Of a stretch of 64,000 bases of DNA, positions 15,855 through 24,913 are shown piece after piece. The DNA lies in contig CADAXK010000007.1 of the NCBI GenBank assembly GCA_902791865.1, forward strand, positions 1 through 64,000, read 5' to 3'. The notes beneath the pieces were generated by a model. That model made no database searches and was not told the DNA's origin. It saw nothing but the letters and a program-made list of their open reading frames with translations. Made by a program: the position numbers and the translations under genes. Position 1 is the stretch's first letter; each line of letters opens with the position of its first letter. This stretch comes from an uncultured Bacteroidia bacterium. Its GTDB lineage: Bacteria > Bacteroidota > Bacteroidia > Bacteroidales > ML635J-15.

Positions 15855-17891
15855 ATGAAAAAGATAATAATATTAGTAACGGCGTTTTTGCTCGCTGCTG
15901 TTTGCGCAAATGCTCATAAGTATGCGCTGATTATCGCAGTCGGCAACTACGACCAGAACAAGACCGGTTGGTATCCTATCAGTGCTGATCACGATGTTCC
16001 GCTGATCCAGAAGACTTTGATTGGTCTTGGTTTCGATGAAAAGGACATCATGTACCTTAAGGACGAACAGGCTACCAAGGCTGGTATGGTCAACGCTTTC
16101 AACGAACTCCTTGCAAAGGTTTCGGAAGGCGATGAGGTCGTTATACATTATAGCGGTCACGGACATCAGATTTTCGACGACAATGGCGACGAAATCGATG
16201 GTCTCGACGAATGCCTTGTTTGCTACGATGCTCCTATGAAAATGACTGAAGGTTACGATGGTAGCCTCCATTTCAGGGACGATGAACTTGGCGCTGTAGT
16301 TGAGAAATTCCGCATTAAGTTGGGCAAGGACGGACATATCCTTCTTTTCCTCGACTCATGCCACTCTGGTACAGGTACTCGTGGTGCTGCCAAGGTAAGA
16401 GGCGGTGCTCCAGCTTTGGTTCCTGCAGGATGGCACGCTCCAAGCGGTGCTCCTAAGACCGACGGTAAGGTTGGTATGGGAATGGGTGCAACTAGCTCGC
16501 GCGGTGCTGTTGATGCCAACAAACTCGCAAAGTATGTTGTATTCTCTGGCGCAAGTGCAAACGAACTTAACTACGAAACATTTGACGATGAAAACAATTC
16601 GGTTGGTTCGTTGTCATATTGCTTGTACAAGTCGTTCTCACAGATGAAGGAAGGCGACACCTACCGTCAGGTATTTGCAAGAATAATGGCTGAAATGGCT
16701 GCTAAGGCTCCTTTCCAGAATCCTGCAATCGAAGGTGATGTTGACTTCACAGTTTTCGGTGGCGACTTCACAACTCAGGCAGAATACTTCAACATGACAT
16801 CAGTAAAGAATGACTCTGTTATCACAATCAACGCTGGTCGTCTTGTAGGTGTAAATCCTGGAACTACAGTAGCATTTGTTGCTCCTGGTACTTCACGCCT
16901 CGATGAAAATACAGAAGTTATCACAACTGGTCGCGTTATCAGTTCCGAAAACTTCAAGTCGCGCGTTGCTCTTGATACCAAGAAGAAATTCAAAACTGCT
17001 CAGGATGCATGGGTATTCGTAAAGGCTAGAACTTTCACCGACCAGAAGATTAAGGTCAGCATCGACCCCGAAATGGATCCGGCTTTGAAGAATGCTCTTA
17101 ACAAGGAAATTTCAAATTCAAGTTTTGCAGAACTTACAACCGATGCTCCAGAAATCACATTGAACTATGGTCGTACCCGTGGTGCAAAGGTTATTTCGGT
17201 TAGCAATGCAATGTACAACAAGGAACTTCATAAGATTTCCAATGTTGACGAGGCTGCTCTCGAATCGGATGTTATGTCAACCTTGAACAACTTTGCACAA
17301 GGTAAGATCATTAAGGATTTGGATTTCTCAGATGACCGTTTCAACATCGTTATGGAACTACTCCCTGTTGAAGCTGACATTTATGACGATGGAACATTTG
17401 AAATTACCGAATATCTTGACAAGGATAAGTTCGTTGTGAACGAAGTTCCTGGTTTCACAGCAGAAAACATGGCTGTAATTAAGGTTACGAACAATGGTAC
17501 AAAGAAGGCATTCTTCAATATCATTGACATTCAGCCTGATGGTTTCATTAACCCGATTATCCCGACTGTAAACGACAGTGATGGTCGTGAATATTACCTC
17601 GAGCCGGGCGAATCAGCAATCCTCAAGAATACAATCGTAATGTTTGGTCCTCCATACGGAAACGAAGTATTCAAGGTTATTGCAACCGACAAGCCATTCA
17701 ACCTGTCTGCTACAATCATGCAGCACGGAAGCTCTTCGAGAGGCGACTCATCAAACATCTTCGAAAGCGCACTTGGCATTGGCAACTCAGGTGTTAACAC
17801 CCGTGGTGCTGCAACAATCAGCGCAAAGAAGCAGGATGACAAGATGGGAACTTTCGAATACACTTTCAAGATTATGGAAGGCGAAGAATAA
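15855..17891 (+). CDS. Exported caspase-like (peptidase C14) protein with DUF4384-like C-terminus
   Basis: The 678-residue protein has a signal peptide (IILVTAFLLAAVCANA), then a caspase-fold domain at about 21-310. The catalytic dyad is His102 in HYSGHGHQIFD and Cys169 in LFLDSCHSGTGTRG. The N-terminal strand KYALIIAVGNYD and the insert ELNYETFDDE fit metacaspase/OCA-like peptidases. Residues about 540-680 look like DUF4384, a domain often paired with caspase-like or kinase proteins. Export to the periplasm or surface sets it apart from cytoplasmic defence caspases. Bacterial caspase-like enzymes usually cut after Lys or Arg. Its substrate is unknown; the small secreted protein upstream is a candidate partner. 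A strong terminator follows. Confidence 0.85.
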   Translation: MKKIIILVTAFLLAAVCANAHKYALIIAVGNYDQNKTGWYPISADHDVPLIQKTLIGLGFDEKDIMYLKDEQATKAGMVNAFNELLAKVSEGDEVVIHYSGHGHQIFDDNGDEIDGLDECLVCYDAPMKMTEGYDGSLHFRDDELGAVVEKFRIKLGKDGHILLFLDSCHSGTGTRGAAKVRGGAPALVPAGWHAPSGAPKTDGKVGMGMGATSSRGAVDANKLAKYVVFSGASANELNYETFDDENNSVGSLSYCLYKSFSQMKEGDTYRQVFARIMAEMAAKAPFQNPAIEGDVDFTVFGGDFTTQAEYFNMTSVKNDSVITINAGRLVGVNPGTTVAFVAPGTSRLDENTEVITTGRVISSENFKSRVALDTKKKFKTAQDAWVFVKARTFTDQKIKVSIDPEMDPALKNALNKEISNSSFAELTTDAPEITLNYGRTRGAKVISVSNAMYNKELHKISNVDEAALESDVMSTLNNFAQGKIIKDLDFSDDRFNIVMELLPVEADIYDDGTFEITEYLDKDKFVVNEVPGFTAENMAVIKVTNNGTKKAFFNIIDIQPDGFINPIIPTVNDSDGREYYLEPGESAILKNTIVMFGPPYGNEVFKVIATDKPFNLSATIMQHGSSSRGDSSNIFESALGIGNSGVNTRGAATISAKKQDDKMGTFEYTFKIMEGEE

Positions 17892-17911
17892 TTGTTGATA
17901 ATAAAGTTTTG

Positions 17912-17940
17912 AAAAGCATCCCGATTAGGGATGCTTTTTT
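17912..17940 (+). terminator. Intrinsic terminator of the caspase gene
   Basis: AAAAGCATCCC (17912-17922) and GGGATGCTTTT (17928-17938) form an 11-bp stem with a 5-nt loop, followed by more T residues. It abuts the next gene's -7 element. Confidence 0.9.
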
Positions 17941-17948
17941 TATTTTTG
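17941..17948 (+). promoter_or_regulatory. -7 element of the FISUMP protein gene
   Basis: TATTTTTG lies 20 bp before the proposed TTG start codon at 17968, giving a very short leader. It begins where the preceding terminator ends. Confidence 0.4.
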
Positions 17949-17967
17949 TGGTAAAAATTAAAACATT

Positions 17968-20511
17968 TTGAAACGACTGATTTCGACCATAGTAATCGCA
18001 ATATGCACCGTTTGTGCATTCTCGCAGAGCATTAATATCAGTTTCACAGGCAAGACTATACACGGCAGGCATGTGGACATGGACAGCATTGTTATATGTA
18101 ATCTCACGCAGGGATGGACGGCAACACTCGTTGCGCCCGACACGTCCTGCTCGTTCGACATTACGGCGATAAAAATCGACAACGCGATGCAAGCCGAACT
18201 TTCGCAGAATGTCCCGAATCCATTCCACGGCACAACCGAGGTAAGCCTCTCGCTGCCCAAGCCCGACAAGGTTGGCTTGCAGGTACACGACATTGGCGGA
18301 AGGCTCTTTGCCGACTACAACGGCAACCTGCCTGATGGTGAACACCGCTTCGAGATAAGCCTTGCCTCACCGCAAAGCTACCTGCTGTCGGCAACTACAT
18401 CCAGCGGCACATCAGCGATAAAGATGGTAAATCTTGGTAGCGGAGGAGCAAACAAAATTTCCTACCTTGGAAAAACGGATGGAAAATCGTTGCGCGATGG
18501 CGACTACGACATAGTTATCGGCGATGAACTTGAATGTGCGGGTTATACAACCTACTGCGATTCAATATACGAAAGCGAAGCTTTAGATGTTACAGCAGGC
18601 GATTCAAATACGCAGCAGACGTTACGGTTCAATTTGAGGTCGGGCGTAACGGTTGACGAGATAACTGCATGTGGACGATACACATGGATAGATGGTAACA
18701 CATACGTAGAAAGTGACAATACTGCGACATTTACATATAGGAATAGTATGGGGTGCGATTCAGTTGTAAGACTCGACCTTACCATTTATCCAATATATTA
18801 CACGCAACCGAGAATAGATGCATGCGACAGTTACGAATATAATGATACCGTATTAACGCAAACTGGGACATACACATTTTATCTGCAAACAGTTCACGGT
18901 TGCGACTCTATTGTCTATCTGCATCTCCACATAAGAAATGAAAATCACGAAATAGATTCTACAGTCTGCGACAGCTATGAGTGGGAAGGGCAGACATATA
19001 CCGATGACAGGACATTCTCGACCACATACGAAAACCAATACGGATGCGACAGCACCATAGTCGTAAACTTTCACGTGAATCATTCGACCGAAACAATAGA
19101 CACGAGAGAGGAATGCGATTCGGTTGTATGGATAGATGGCAACACATACACCGAAAGCAACGACGAGGCAACCTATACATATATTGCAGAGAACGGATGC
19201 GATTCGGTTGTTCGCCTCAACCTGACAATAACACGCATTGAGCATGAGTTTTACGCTTCTGACTGCGTGGAATACATTTGGAGTTGGGGCAATGGCTCTG
19301 CTTCGGCTTATTCCACAACAGGCGACTACACAAGGACATACACCGCCGCAAACGGCTGTGACAGCGTTGTGACATTGCACTTTACGAAACTTGGAAACTA
19401 TATATACGACACCATATACATCTGCAACAACGAAAGTTACACTTGGATAAACGGAAGAACCTACACTATTGATGATTTGGACCAATGGTCGTCATGTATT
19501 TATGACTCCTACACCTACACAAATTCATACGGTTGCGACAGCACTATCAATTTACGTCTGTTCTTTAAAAACAATGATGTGGTTGATACCCACCGCGCCT
19601 GTGATTCCTACACTTGGATTGACGGCAATACCTACACAGAAAGCAACAACACCGCCACTGTAACATATACTAACCAGTACGGCTGCGATTCGGTTGTACA
19701 TCTGAACCTTACCATAGGTCACACTGACAATATCGTACACGAAGTTACTGCCGAGGAATGTTCCTACTACAGAATGTCCAACGGAGAATATTTTACAGAA
19801 AGTGGTGACTACCGGCGAACACTGCAAAGTTCCTGTGGATGCGACAGCACGGTATTGCTGCACCTTACAATTACAGGTGAAAACGGACTTGAAGGCACAT
19901 TTTATGACGAACGGGATAACATAACCTATCGTACTATACAGTATGGTTGCCAAACATGGTTTGCCGAGGATTTGAGGACTAATTACTATGCTGATGGGAC
20001 ACAAATAGGAAACCCTTCGTCTCACTCTCAGTATGCATTTTATTATTATAGGTATAGTAATCATGGAGGATACTATTATGGGCCAAGTATAGCCAACGAT
20101 AATTCACACGGAAGTGTTTGCCCCACAGGATGGCATATCCCATCAAGGACTGAATGGGAAGATTTGTTTACAATGTTAAGAATACGCGACGAATACATCT
20201 GTGGAAACGACAGCAGCGTATTGAAGGCGATTTCCTCTACCTCGGGCTGGAACTCTTCTGATGTGGAATGTTCCCCTGGATATGACATGACAACAAACAA
20301 TTCCAGCAATCTTGGACTAAATCCGGACGGAAGTACATATATTGGAAGAGAAGAAAAAAATAGAAATAGATTGGAGTGGGTTGGAGATTATGCTGTCTAT
20401 ATGACATCTTCTGGATATGAGATTTCAATTTCTAAAAGAAGTATTATTTCGTACTGGAACGAATCTATTTTTTGGTATGGTGATTTAATTAGATGCATTA
20501 GGGATAACTAA
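17968..20511 (+). CDS. Secreted eight-module repeat protein with C-terminal FISUMP domain
   Basis: The 847-residue protein starts at TTG, chosen because it gives a full signal peptide (ISTIVIAICTVCAFSQ). Residues about 74-150 (NVPNPFHGTTEVSLSLPK, VGLQVHDIGGRL, GEHRFEISL) look like a type IX secretion sorting domain, which normally sits at the C-terminus. Eight roughly 70-residue modules follow, each with a leading Cys (CDSYTWIDGNTY-like) and a closing GCDSVVxLxLTI. The end, from about residue 650 (TYRTIQYGCQTWFAEDLR, CPTGWHIPSRTEWEDL), is a Fibrobacter succinogenes major paralogous (FISUMP) domain with a lectin-like fold. It is probably a surface or secreted binding protein. Each module has two conserved cysteines that may form disulfides. 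The ligand is unknown. Confidence 0.85.
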   Translation: MKRLISTIVIAICTVCAFSQSINISFTGKTIHGRHVDMDSIVICNLTQGWTATLVAPDTSCSFDITAIKIDNAMQAELSQNVPNPFHGTTEVSLSLPKPDKVGLQVHDIGGRLFADYNGNLPDGEHRFEISLASPQSYLLSATTSSGTSAIKMVNLGSGGANKISYLGKTDGKSLRDGDYDIVIGDELECAGYTTYCDSIYESEALDVTAGDSNTQQTLRFNLRSGVTVDEITACGRYTWIDGNTYVESDNTATFTYRNSMGCDSVVRLDLTIYPIYYTQPRIDACDSYEYNDTVLTQTGTYTFYLQTVHGCDSIVYLHLHIRNENHEIDSTVCDSYEWEGQTYTDDRTFSTTYENQYGCDSTIVVNFHVNHSTETIDTREECDSVVWIDGNTYTESNDEATYTYIAENGCDSVVRLNLTITRIEHEFYASDCVEYIWSWGNGSASAYSTTGDYTRTYTAANGCDSVVTLHFTKLGNYIYDTIYICNNESYTWINGRTYTIDDLDQWSSCIYDSYTYTNSYGCDSTINLRLFFKNNDVVDTHRACDSYTWIDGNTYTESNNTATVTYTNQYGCDSVVHLNLTIGHTDNIVHEVTAEECSYYRMSNGEYFTESGDYRRTLQSSCGCDSTVLLHLTITGENGLEGTFYDERDNITYRTIQYGCQTWFAEDLRTNYYADGTQIGNPSSHSQYAFYYYRYSNHGGYYYGPSIANDNSHGSVCPTGWHIPSRTEWEDLFTMLRIRDEYICGNDSSVLKAISSTSGWNSSDVECSPGYDMTTNNSSNLGLNPDGSTYIGREEKNRNRLEWVGDYAVYMTSSGYEISISKRSIISYWNESIFWYGDLIRCIRDN

Positions 20512-20524
20512 AAAATATAAATTA

Positions 20525-20992
20525 ATGAGGACTATAGTTTTAGCAAGTCTATTAGTTGTTTGCATAAATTGTTTTCAGTTAACCGCGCAAACCCTTCCAT
20601 CGTGGCTGCTTGGAACATGGGAGATTCCATCTGTTTCGGCGTATGCCGGCAGTTCATTTGAGGTGTGGAAAAGAATTTCAGATAGCAACTGGGAAGGAAA
20701 GACCTATCGTATGTTTGGAAACGACACGATAATCTTCGATAGGATGAAAATGCTTGTTGAAGGAGGGAAGGTCGTAATAAAGATGACTGCAGAAAAGGAG
20801 GGCAAGCGTTTTGACGCAAGTTTCGTTGGAGCCAAGCTTTGCGAAGAACTATGGGCATTTGAATGTCCAGATGCCGATTCTCCATCAGCGATATACTATC
20901 GTAATCTTGGCAATGGTCAGGTATATGTGTGGACAGAGGTCAAGACAAGTTTCGATGTTTGTGCCGACTTCATAATGTACAAGCAGAAATGA
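20525..20992 (+). CDS. Secreted DUF6265-like protein
   Basis: This 155-residue protein has a signal peptide (IVLASLLVVCINCFQLTAQ). The mature part fits DUF6265-type proteins: LPSWLLGTWEIPSV near the start, FEVWKRISDSNWEGKTYRM in the middle and FDVCADFIMYKQK at the end. These resemble lipocalin-like beta barrels. It starts 13 bp after the FISUMP gene and overlaps the next gene by 4 bp (ATGA), so it is co-translated with it. Its role is unknown. Confidence 0.7.
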   Translation: MRTIVLASLLVVCINCFQLTAQTLPSWLLGTWEIPSVSAYAGSSFEVWKRISDSNWEGKTYRMFGNDTIIFDRMKMLVEGGKVVIKMTAEKEGKRFDASFVGAKLCEELWAFECPDADSPSAIYYRNLGNGQVYVWTEVKTSFDVCADFIMYKQK

Positions 20993-21453
20993 ACCAAGGT
21001 TTCCCTATATTGTGTTTTCCGCCATACGATTTCCGCATGAAATCCGAGGCAGGCAAAGTGTTGATTTTTGATGAGATACGCAAGAAGTGGATAGTCTGTA
21101 CTCCAGAAGAATGGGTGCGCCAGAACCTCGTGCGATTTCTTGTGCAGGATTGTGCTTATCCGCAGGCGCTTGTGGCTCTCGAAAGGCAGATTAAGGTGGC
21201 CGATCGCAGTTTGCGTTTCGATGCTTTGATTTACGACCGCGAAATAAATCCTCTAATACTTATTGAATGCAAGGCACCATCGGTAAAGCTTACGCAAAAG
21301 GTTTTCGACCAGATTTGGCATTACAACTACGAGGTAAAAGCTCCTTTTTTCATTGTTACAAACGGCATCAACCTTGTGATGGGGCGCTACGATATTTCTG
21401 CAGGCGTAGAGATTTTCGATAGTGTAAAGGCTTTTGATGAGTTGAAAAGGTGA
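20989..21453 (+). CDS. Stand-alone HSDR_N-like nuclease-fold protein
   Basis: The 154-residue protein resembles the N-terminal nuclease domain of type I restriction HsdR subunits. It contains the segment LRFDALIYDREINPLILIECKAP (D...ExK of the PD-(D/E)xK fold) and KVFDQIWHYNYEVKAPFFIVTNG. No helicase domain or HsdM/HsdS gene is near. Such short proteins are common beside housekeeping genes in Bacteroidota and need not take part in restriction. The start at 20989 overlaps the DUF6265 stop (ATGA). All key residues of the fold appear present. Confidence 0.8.
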   Translation: MNQGFPILCFPPYDFRMKSEAGKVLIFDEIRKKWIVCTPEEWVRQNLVRFLVQDCAYPQALVALERQIKVADRSLRFDALIYDREINPLILIECKAPSVKLTQKVFDQIWHYNYEVKAPFFIVTNGINLVMGRYDISAGVEIFDSVKAFDELKR

Positions 21454-21519
21454 GAAAAATATTTTGCATTGACTAGCTTTGAAATTATATTTGCAGAATT
21501 GTAAAGAACTTATAATGCT

Positions 21520-22323
21520 ATGATGTATCTGCTTATCTTGCTTGCAGTTTCGCTCGCAGTTTCGGCTGTAGGATGGAAATATTTCATCTATTTCTTCAGT
21601 TTGGGTTATGGCTATGGCGTTGCTGCTCTTGCAGTTGCAATGCTAGTAATGTTTGGCGGTGCAGTATCGTTGCCGACCATAGCACTATGTGCATTGTTTT
21701 TCGTGTTCGGCTGCAGGTTGGGAACCTATCTGCTTATTCGAGAGCGTAAGGCTTCTGCTTACCGCAAAATCCTTTACGACCCGTCGTTGCAGAAGAAAAA
21801 GCCTATTGGTGTGATTATTAGCGTATGGCTGTTCTGTGCGATACTGTATGTTGCACAGGTAAGTCCGGTTGCTTTCCGTTTGGCGAATACCGCCGAAGGA
21901 CTGCCAGTCTGCAACCTTTGGGCGTGGATAGGTGCAGGTGTAATGCTATGCGGAATATTGCTCGAGGCTGTCAGCGACGCACAGAAAAATGCCGCCAAGA
22001 AGCGCAACCCCAAGCGTTTTGTCGATACGGGGCTTTATCGTATTGTCCGTTGTCCAAACTATTTGGGCGAGGTTGTGATATGGACAGGTGCATTGTTGAG
22101 TGGCATAGGCGCAAGCCTCTGCGTATGGCAGTGGGTGATTGTCGCAATCGGCTATGCAGGCATACTTTATGTTATGTTCAGTGGCGCTCGTCGTTTGGAA
22201 CTTCGTCAGGCGGAAGTATACGGCAACGATGCTGAATATCAGGCATACGCCAAGAAGACGCCGATTTTAATACCGCTACTTCCGATTTACAGTCTTGCAA
22301 AGTATAAGTGGTTGCAGGCGTAG
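21520..22323 (+). CDS. DUF1295 / steroid 5-alpha-reductase-like membrane protein
   Basis: The 267-residue polytopic protein matches DUF1295: about six hydrophobic helices, the core DTGLYRIVRCPNYLGEVVIWTG at about 168-189, and the C-terminal ELRQAEVYGNDAEYQAYAKKTP segment. The fold is shared with isoprenylcysteine carboxyl methyltransferases and sterol reductases that use NADPH or S-adenosylmethionine. The substrate is not predictable. It is a single gene, convergent with idi; the stops are 21 bp apart. Confidence 0.82.
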   Translation: MMYLLILLAVSLAVSAVGWKYFIYFFSLGYGYGVAALAVAMLVMFGGAVSLPTIALCALFFVFGCRLGTYLLIRERKASAYRKILYDPSLQKKKPIGVIISVWLFCAILYVAQVSPVAFRLANTAEGLPVCNLWAWIGAGVMLCGILLEAVSDAQKNAAKKRNPKRFVDTGLYRIVRCPNYLGEVVIWTGALLSGIGASLCVWQWVIVAIGYAGILYVMFSGARRLELRQAEVYGNDAEYQAYAKKTPILIPLLPIYSLAKYKWLQA

Positions 22324-22344
22324 AATGGTTCAAAGGTTTAAGGT

Positions 22345-22878
22345 TCAAAAGTTCAATGATTTAGCTTTCGCTGAGCTAAAGGTTGACAACCTGAAGATTA
22401 TCTCCTTGAACCAATAGGTAAACGAATCAGGGTTCCTTTCTATTTCTGATTTTATATCGTCCATTGTTGCCCAGCGGTAGTCATCGGCTTCGGTGGGATT
22501 GGGCAGGGGAGTGCCGTTCCATGTACCTATATATACATGATCTATTTCGTTTTCGGTTAGGCCATTGTCGAACTTGGCGGTATAGTGGAATGTGAAAGCA
22601 AATTTCAAGTCACAGTCGATGCCCATTTCGTGTTGCAGTCGCTCGTGCATGTAGGATTCCATGTCTTTGCCTTCAACAAGGTGGCTACAGCAGGTGTTTG
22701 TCCATAGTCCGCCAGAGTGGTACTTTGTTGCAGCGCGTTTCTGCATTAGGATTTCGCCTGCGTTGTTGAATATCACAACCGAAAACGCACGGTGAAGTAG
22801 TCCCTGCTGGTGGACAAGAAGTTTCGGTGCATAGCCGGTGATGCAGTCGTCGAGGGATACGAGGGCGATGTTTTCCAT
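22345..22878 (-). CDS. idi: Isopentenyl-diphosphate delta-isomerase, type I
   Basis: The 177-residue Nudix-fold enzyme interconverts isopentenyl and dimethylallyl diphosphate, the isoprenoid building blocks. Diagnostic parts are LLHRAFSVVIFNNAGEILMQ, GGLWTNTCCSHLVEGK (catalytic Cys and metal-binding His) and the acidic EIDHVYIGT (catalytic Glu region). The start is at 22878, because the longer in-frame extension contains no recognisable coding sequence. Its last 13 or so codons (STFSSAKAKSLNF) are formed by a dispersed palindrome that recurs at 15201-15226, so the true ancestral C-terminus was replaced by the repeat. Confidence 0.92.
   Translation of the reverse strand: MENIALVSLDDCITGYAPKLLVHQQGLLHRAFSVVIFNNAGEILMQKRAATKYHSGGLWTNTCCSHLVEGKDMESYMHERLQHEMGIDCDLKFAFTFHYTAKFDNGLTENEIDHVYIGTWNGTPLPNPTEADDYRWATMDDIKSEIERNPDSFTYWFKEIIFRLSTFSSAKAKSLNF
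22358..22383. repeat. TTTAGCT...AGCTAAA palindrome inside the 3' end of idi
   Basis: This inverted copy of the element at 15201-15226 (GATTTAGCTTTCGCTGAGCT and AAAGG) supplies the last codons of idi on the minus strand. Confidence 0.6.
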
Positions 22879-22918
22879 TGTGCGATATGGTTGAAGGCTA
22901 AAGGCTGGCAATTTTTTC

Positions 22919-22975
22919 TCCCCCAGCATTAAAGGCGTTAAGGCCTTTAACGTCCTTAATGCTTCGGGGGGAGAC
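22919..22975. repeat. Long imperfect inverted repeat between pgi and idi
   Basis: The left arm CTCCCCC-AGCATTAA-AGGCGTTAA and the right arm TTTAACGTCCTTAATGCTTCGGGGGGAG pair over about 25 positions with three or four bulges. No T tract follows on the minus strand, so it is a structured element rather than a typical terminator. It lies 41 bp before the idi start and may affect the idi leader. Confidence 0.6.
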
Positions 22976-23003
22976 TTTTAGCCTTTTAGCCTTCTAGCTT
23001 GTT

Positions 23004-24269
23004 TTATTCTTTTCCCAGCAACCTGAACATTTCCTTCTTGTATGCTTCAACGCCAGGCTGGTTGAATGGGTTTACACCGAGCATATATGCGCTGATACCG
23101 CAAGCGAACTCGAAGAAGAACATTAGGAATCCGAGGTTGAACTCATCTACGGCATCAAATTCAATGCGGATGTTAGGCACATTGCCTGCCACATGTGCGT
23201 TCATTGTACCTTCGGCAGCCTTGCTGTTGATGTATTCCATGTTCTTGCCTTCGAGGTAATTGAGTTTGTCGAGGTTTTCGTTGTCGTGCGGAACTACTGG
23301 AGCATCGCTGTCGTCGTCAACCCAGAGTGCGGTCTCGAATAGGATTGGGCTGCCGTCCTGAACGAACTGTCCGAGCGAGTGAAGGTCGGTTGTGTACGAT
23401 ACCGATGCAGGGAACAAGCCCTTGCCGTTCTTGCCTTCGCTTTCGCCGTAGAGTTGTTTCCACCATTCGGCAAAGTAGCTGAGACGCGGATTGTAGTTGA
23501 CCATGAGTTCAACCTTGCGACCTTCGTTGAAAAGCATATTTCTTACTGCAGCATATTGAATTGCAGGGTTTTTCTCGTTGTTTTCGAGGCAGATGTCCTG
23601 TGCAAGTGAAGCGCCGTGAAGCATTTCCTCAATGTCGAAGCCTGCAATTGCAATCGGCACAAGTCCTACTGGCGACAGTACCGAGAAGCGTCCACCTACA
23701 TTGTCGGCGATGATGAAGTCATCGAAGCCTTCCTTGTCGCAAAGTGTGCGGAGTGCGCCTTTGTTTTCATCTGTAATTACTACGATGCGGTCGCGGATGG
23801 TCTCGTTGTCGAAGCGTTTCTTCATTTCATTGTAGAGAAGTCTGAATGCAACTGCCGGTTCTGTGGTAGTTCCCGACTTAGAAATTACAACAATACCGAA
23901 CTCCTTGTCTTTCAAGTATTCCATGAGTTCTGCGTGGTAGTTGCCGCTGAGGGTGTGACCTGCGAAAATCATTTCGGTGTCCATTTTTCCGAAATGAGGT
24001 CTCAGTGCTTCGATTGTCGCCTTTGCTCCGAGGTACGATCCGCCGATACCTATAACTACTACGCAGTCGAGCTGGCGCATACGGTCGGCGATGTTTAGAA
24101 TGTCTTCAATGTCCTCGTCGCTATACGAGGTTGGTAAGTCAAGCCATCCAAGGAAGTCGTTGCCTTCGCCTGTTCCTTCTGTTAATGTGCTAAACTTTTC
24201 CTGTGCAAGTTTGAGCATTTCCTGATATTTGGCATTGTTGCCGAGTGCTTTTTCGATGTTTAGTTTCAT
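23004..24269 (-). CDS. pgi: Glucose-6-phosphate isomerase
   Basis: The 421-residue enzyme interconverts glucose-6-phosphate and fructose-6-phosphate. It contains the SIS-type signature VVVIGIGGSYLGAKATIEAL (about residue 70-89), the phosphate loop VISKSGTTTEPAVAFR, GGRFSVLSPVGLVPIA (PROSITE PGI motif) and the C-terminal NPFNQPGVEAYKK. It is of the short Bacteroidota/Firmicute type. It is on the minus strand, 26 bp after the HAD gene, and probably co-transcribed with it. Confidence 0.95.
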   Translation of the reverse strand: MKLNIEKALGNNAKYQEMLKLAQEKFSTLTEGTGEGNDFLGWLDLPTSYSDEDIEDILNIADRMRQLDCVVVIGIGGSYLGAKATIEALRPHFGKMDTEMIFAGHTLSGNYHAELMEYLKDKEFGIVVISKSGTTTEPAVAFRLLYNEMKKRFDNETIRDRIVVITDENKGALRTLCDKEGFDDFIIADNVGGRFSVLSPVGLVPIAIAGFDIEEMLHGASLAQDICLENNEKNPAIQYAAVRNMLFNEGRKVELMVNYNPRLSYFAEWWKQLYGESEGKNGKGLFPASVSYTTDLHSLGQFVQDGSPILFETALWVDDDSDAPVVPHDNENLDKLNYLEGKNMEYINSKAAEGTMNAHVAGNVPNIRIEFDAVDEFNLGFLMFFFEFACGISAYMLGVNPFNQPGVEAYKKEMFRLLGKE

Positions 24270-24295
24270 TGTGTTGATGATTTTAAGTTGATTAT

Positions 24296-24913
24296 TTAAA
24301 ATTTTAAGTTTTCCATATTGTTGTCTTTCAGGAATATCGTGTTGAATCCCAATGCATTTGCCGCTTTAATGTTGGCTTCGTTGTCGTCGATGAAGATACT
24401 TTCCTCGGGTTTGATGTGTGAATGTTCCACAACGTAGTCGAAAATGTCGCGGTTGGGCTTTTTCAGACCGATTTCGTGTGAGAAGTAGGCATGTTCCACA
24501 AGGCTCTCAAGTCCGTTGACACCATGAACGCGTTTAAGCAATGCTGTGTAGAATCGGTAGTGGATTATGTTGGTATTGCTGAGGATGAAAGTGCGGTATT
24601 TGCCTTCGGCTTTCAATCGTTTCAGCATGTCGATTCTTGCGGTGGGGAAGTCCATGATTAATGCATCCCAGCATTCTTCGAGAGTTTTGTCTGGCAGTTT
24701 GCATCCCGTTACGCGGCGGAATTCATCGTAGAATTCCTTTTCTGTAATACTGCCGACTTCAAGGCGGTCGAAAAGCTCATTTTGCGAGGCGAGCGTATAT
24801 AGCTTTTCGAAATCGTTCATTCCGTATTGGGCAAAAGCCTTTTCGCTCAACTTTGTGTCAATGTTGAGTATTACATTGCCTAGGTCGAATATGAGATTCT
24901 TTATGTTTTTCAT
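24296..24913 (-). CDS. HAD superfamily hydrolase (subfamily IA)
   Basis: The 205-residue protein has the HAD phosphatase layout: motif I NLIFDLGNVILNID (Asp nucleophile; the second acidic position is Gly), motif II TFILSNTN, motif III KKPNRDIF, and motif IV FIDDNEANI. A helical cap lies between motifs I and II. The family includes alpha-D-glucose-1-phosphatase YihX and similar sugar-phosphate phosphatases; adjacency to pgi supports a sugar-phosphate substrate. A reverse -7 element (24931-24938) lies 18 bp upstream. Confidence 0.88.
   Translation of the reverse strand: MKNIKNLIFDLGNVILNIDTKLSEKAFAQYGMNDFEKLYTLASQNELFDRLEVGSITEKEFYDEFRRVTGCKLPDKTLEECWDALIMDFPTARIDMLKRLKAEGKYRTFILSNTNIIHYRFYTALLKRVHGVNGLESLVEHAYFSHEIGLKKPNRDIFDYVVEHSHIKPEESIFIDDNEANIKAANALGFNTIFLKDNNMENLKF

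Noticed and set aside
20989..21453. Part of a type I restriction system
   Set aside because: Only the HsdR-like nuclease N-terminus is present; hsdM, hsdS and the helicase part are absent. Such stand-alone proteins are frequent outside restriction loci.
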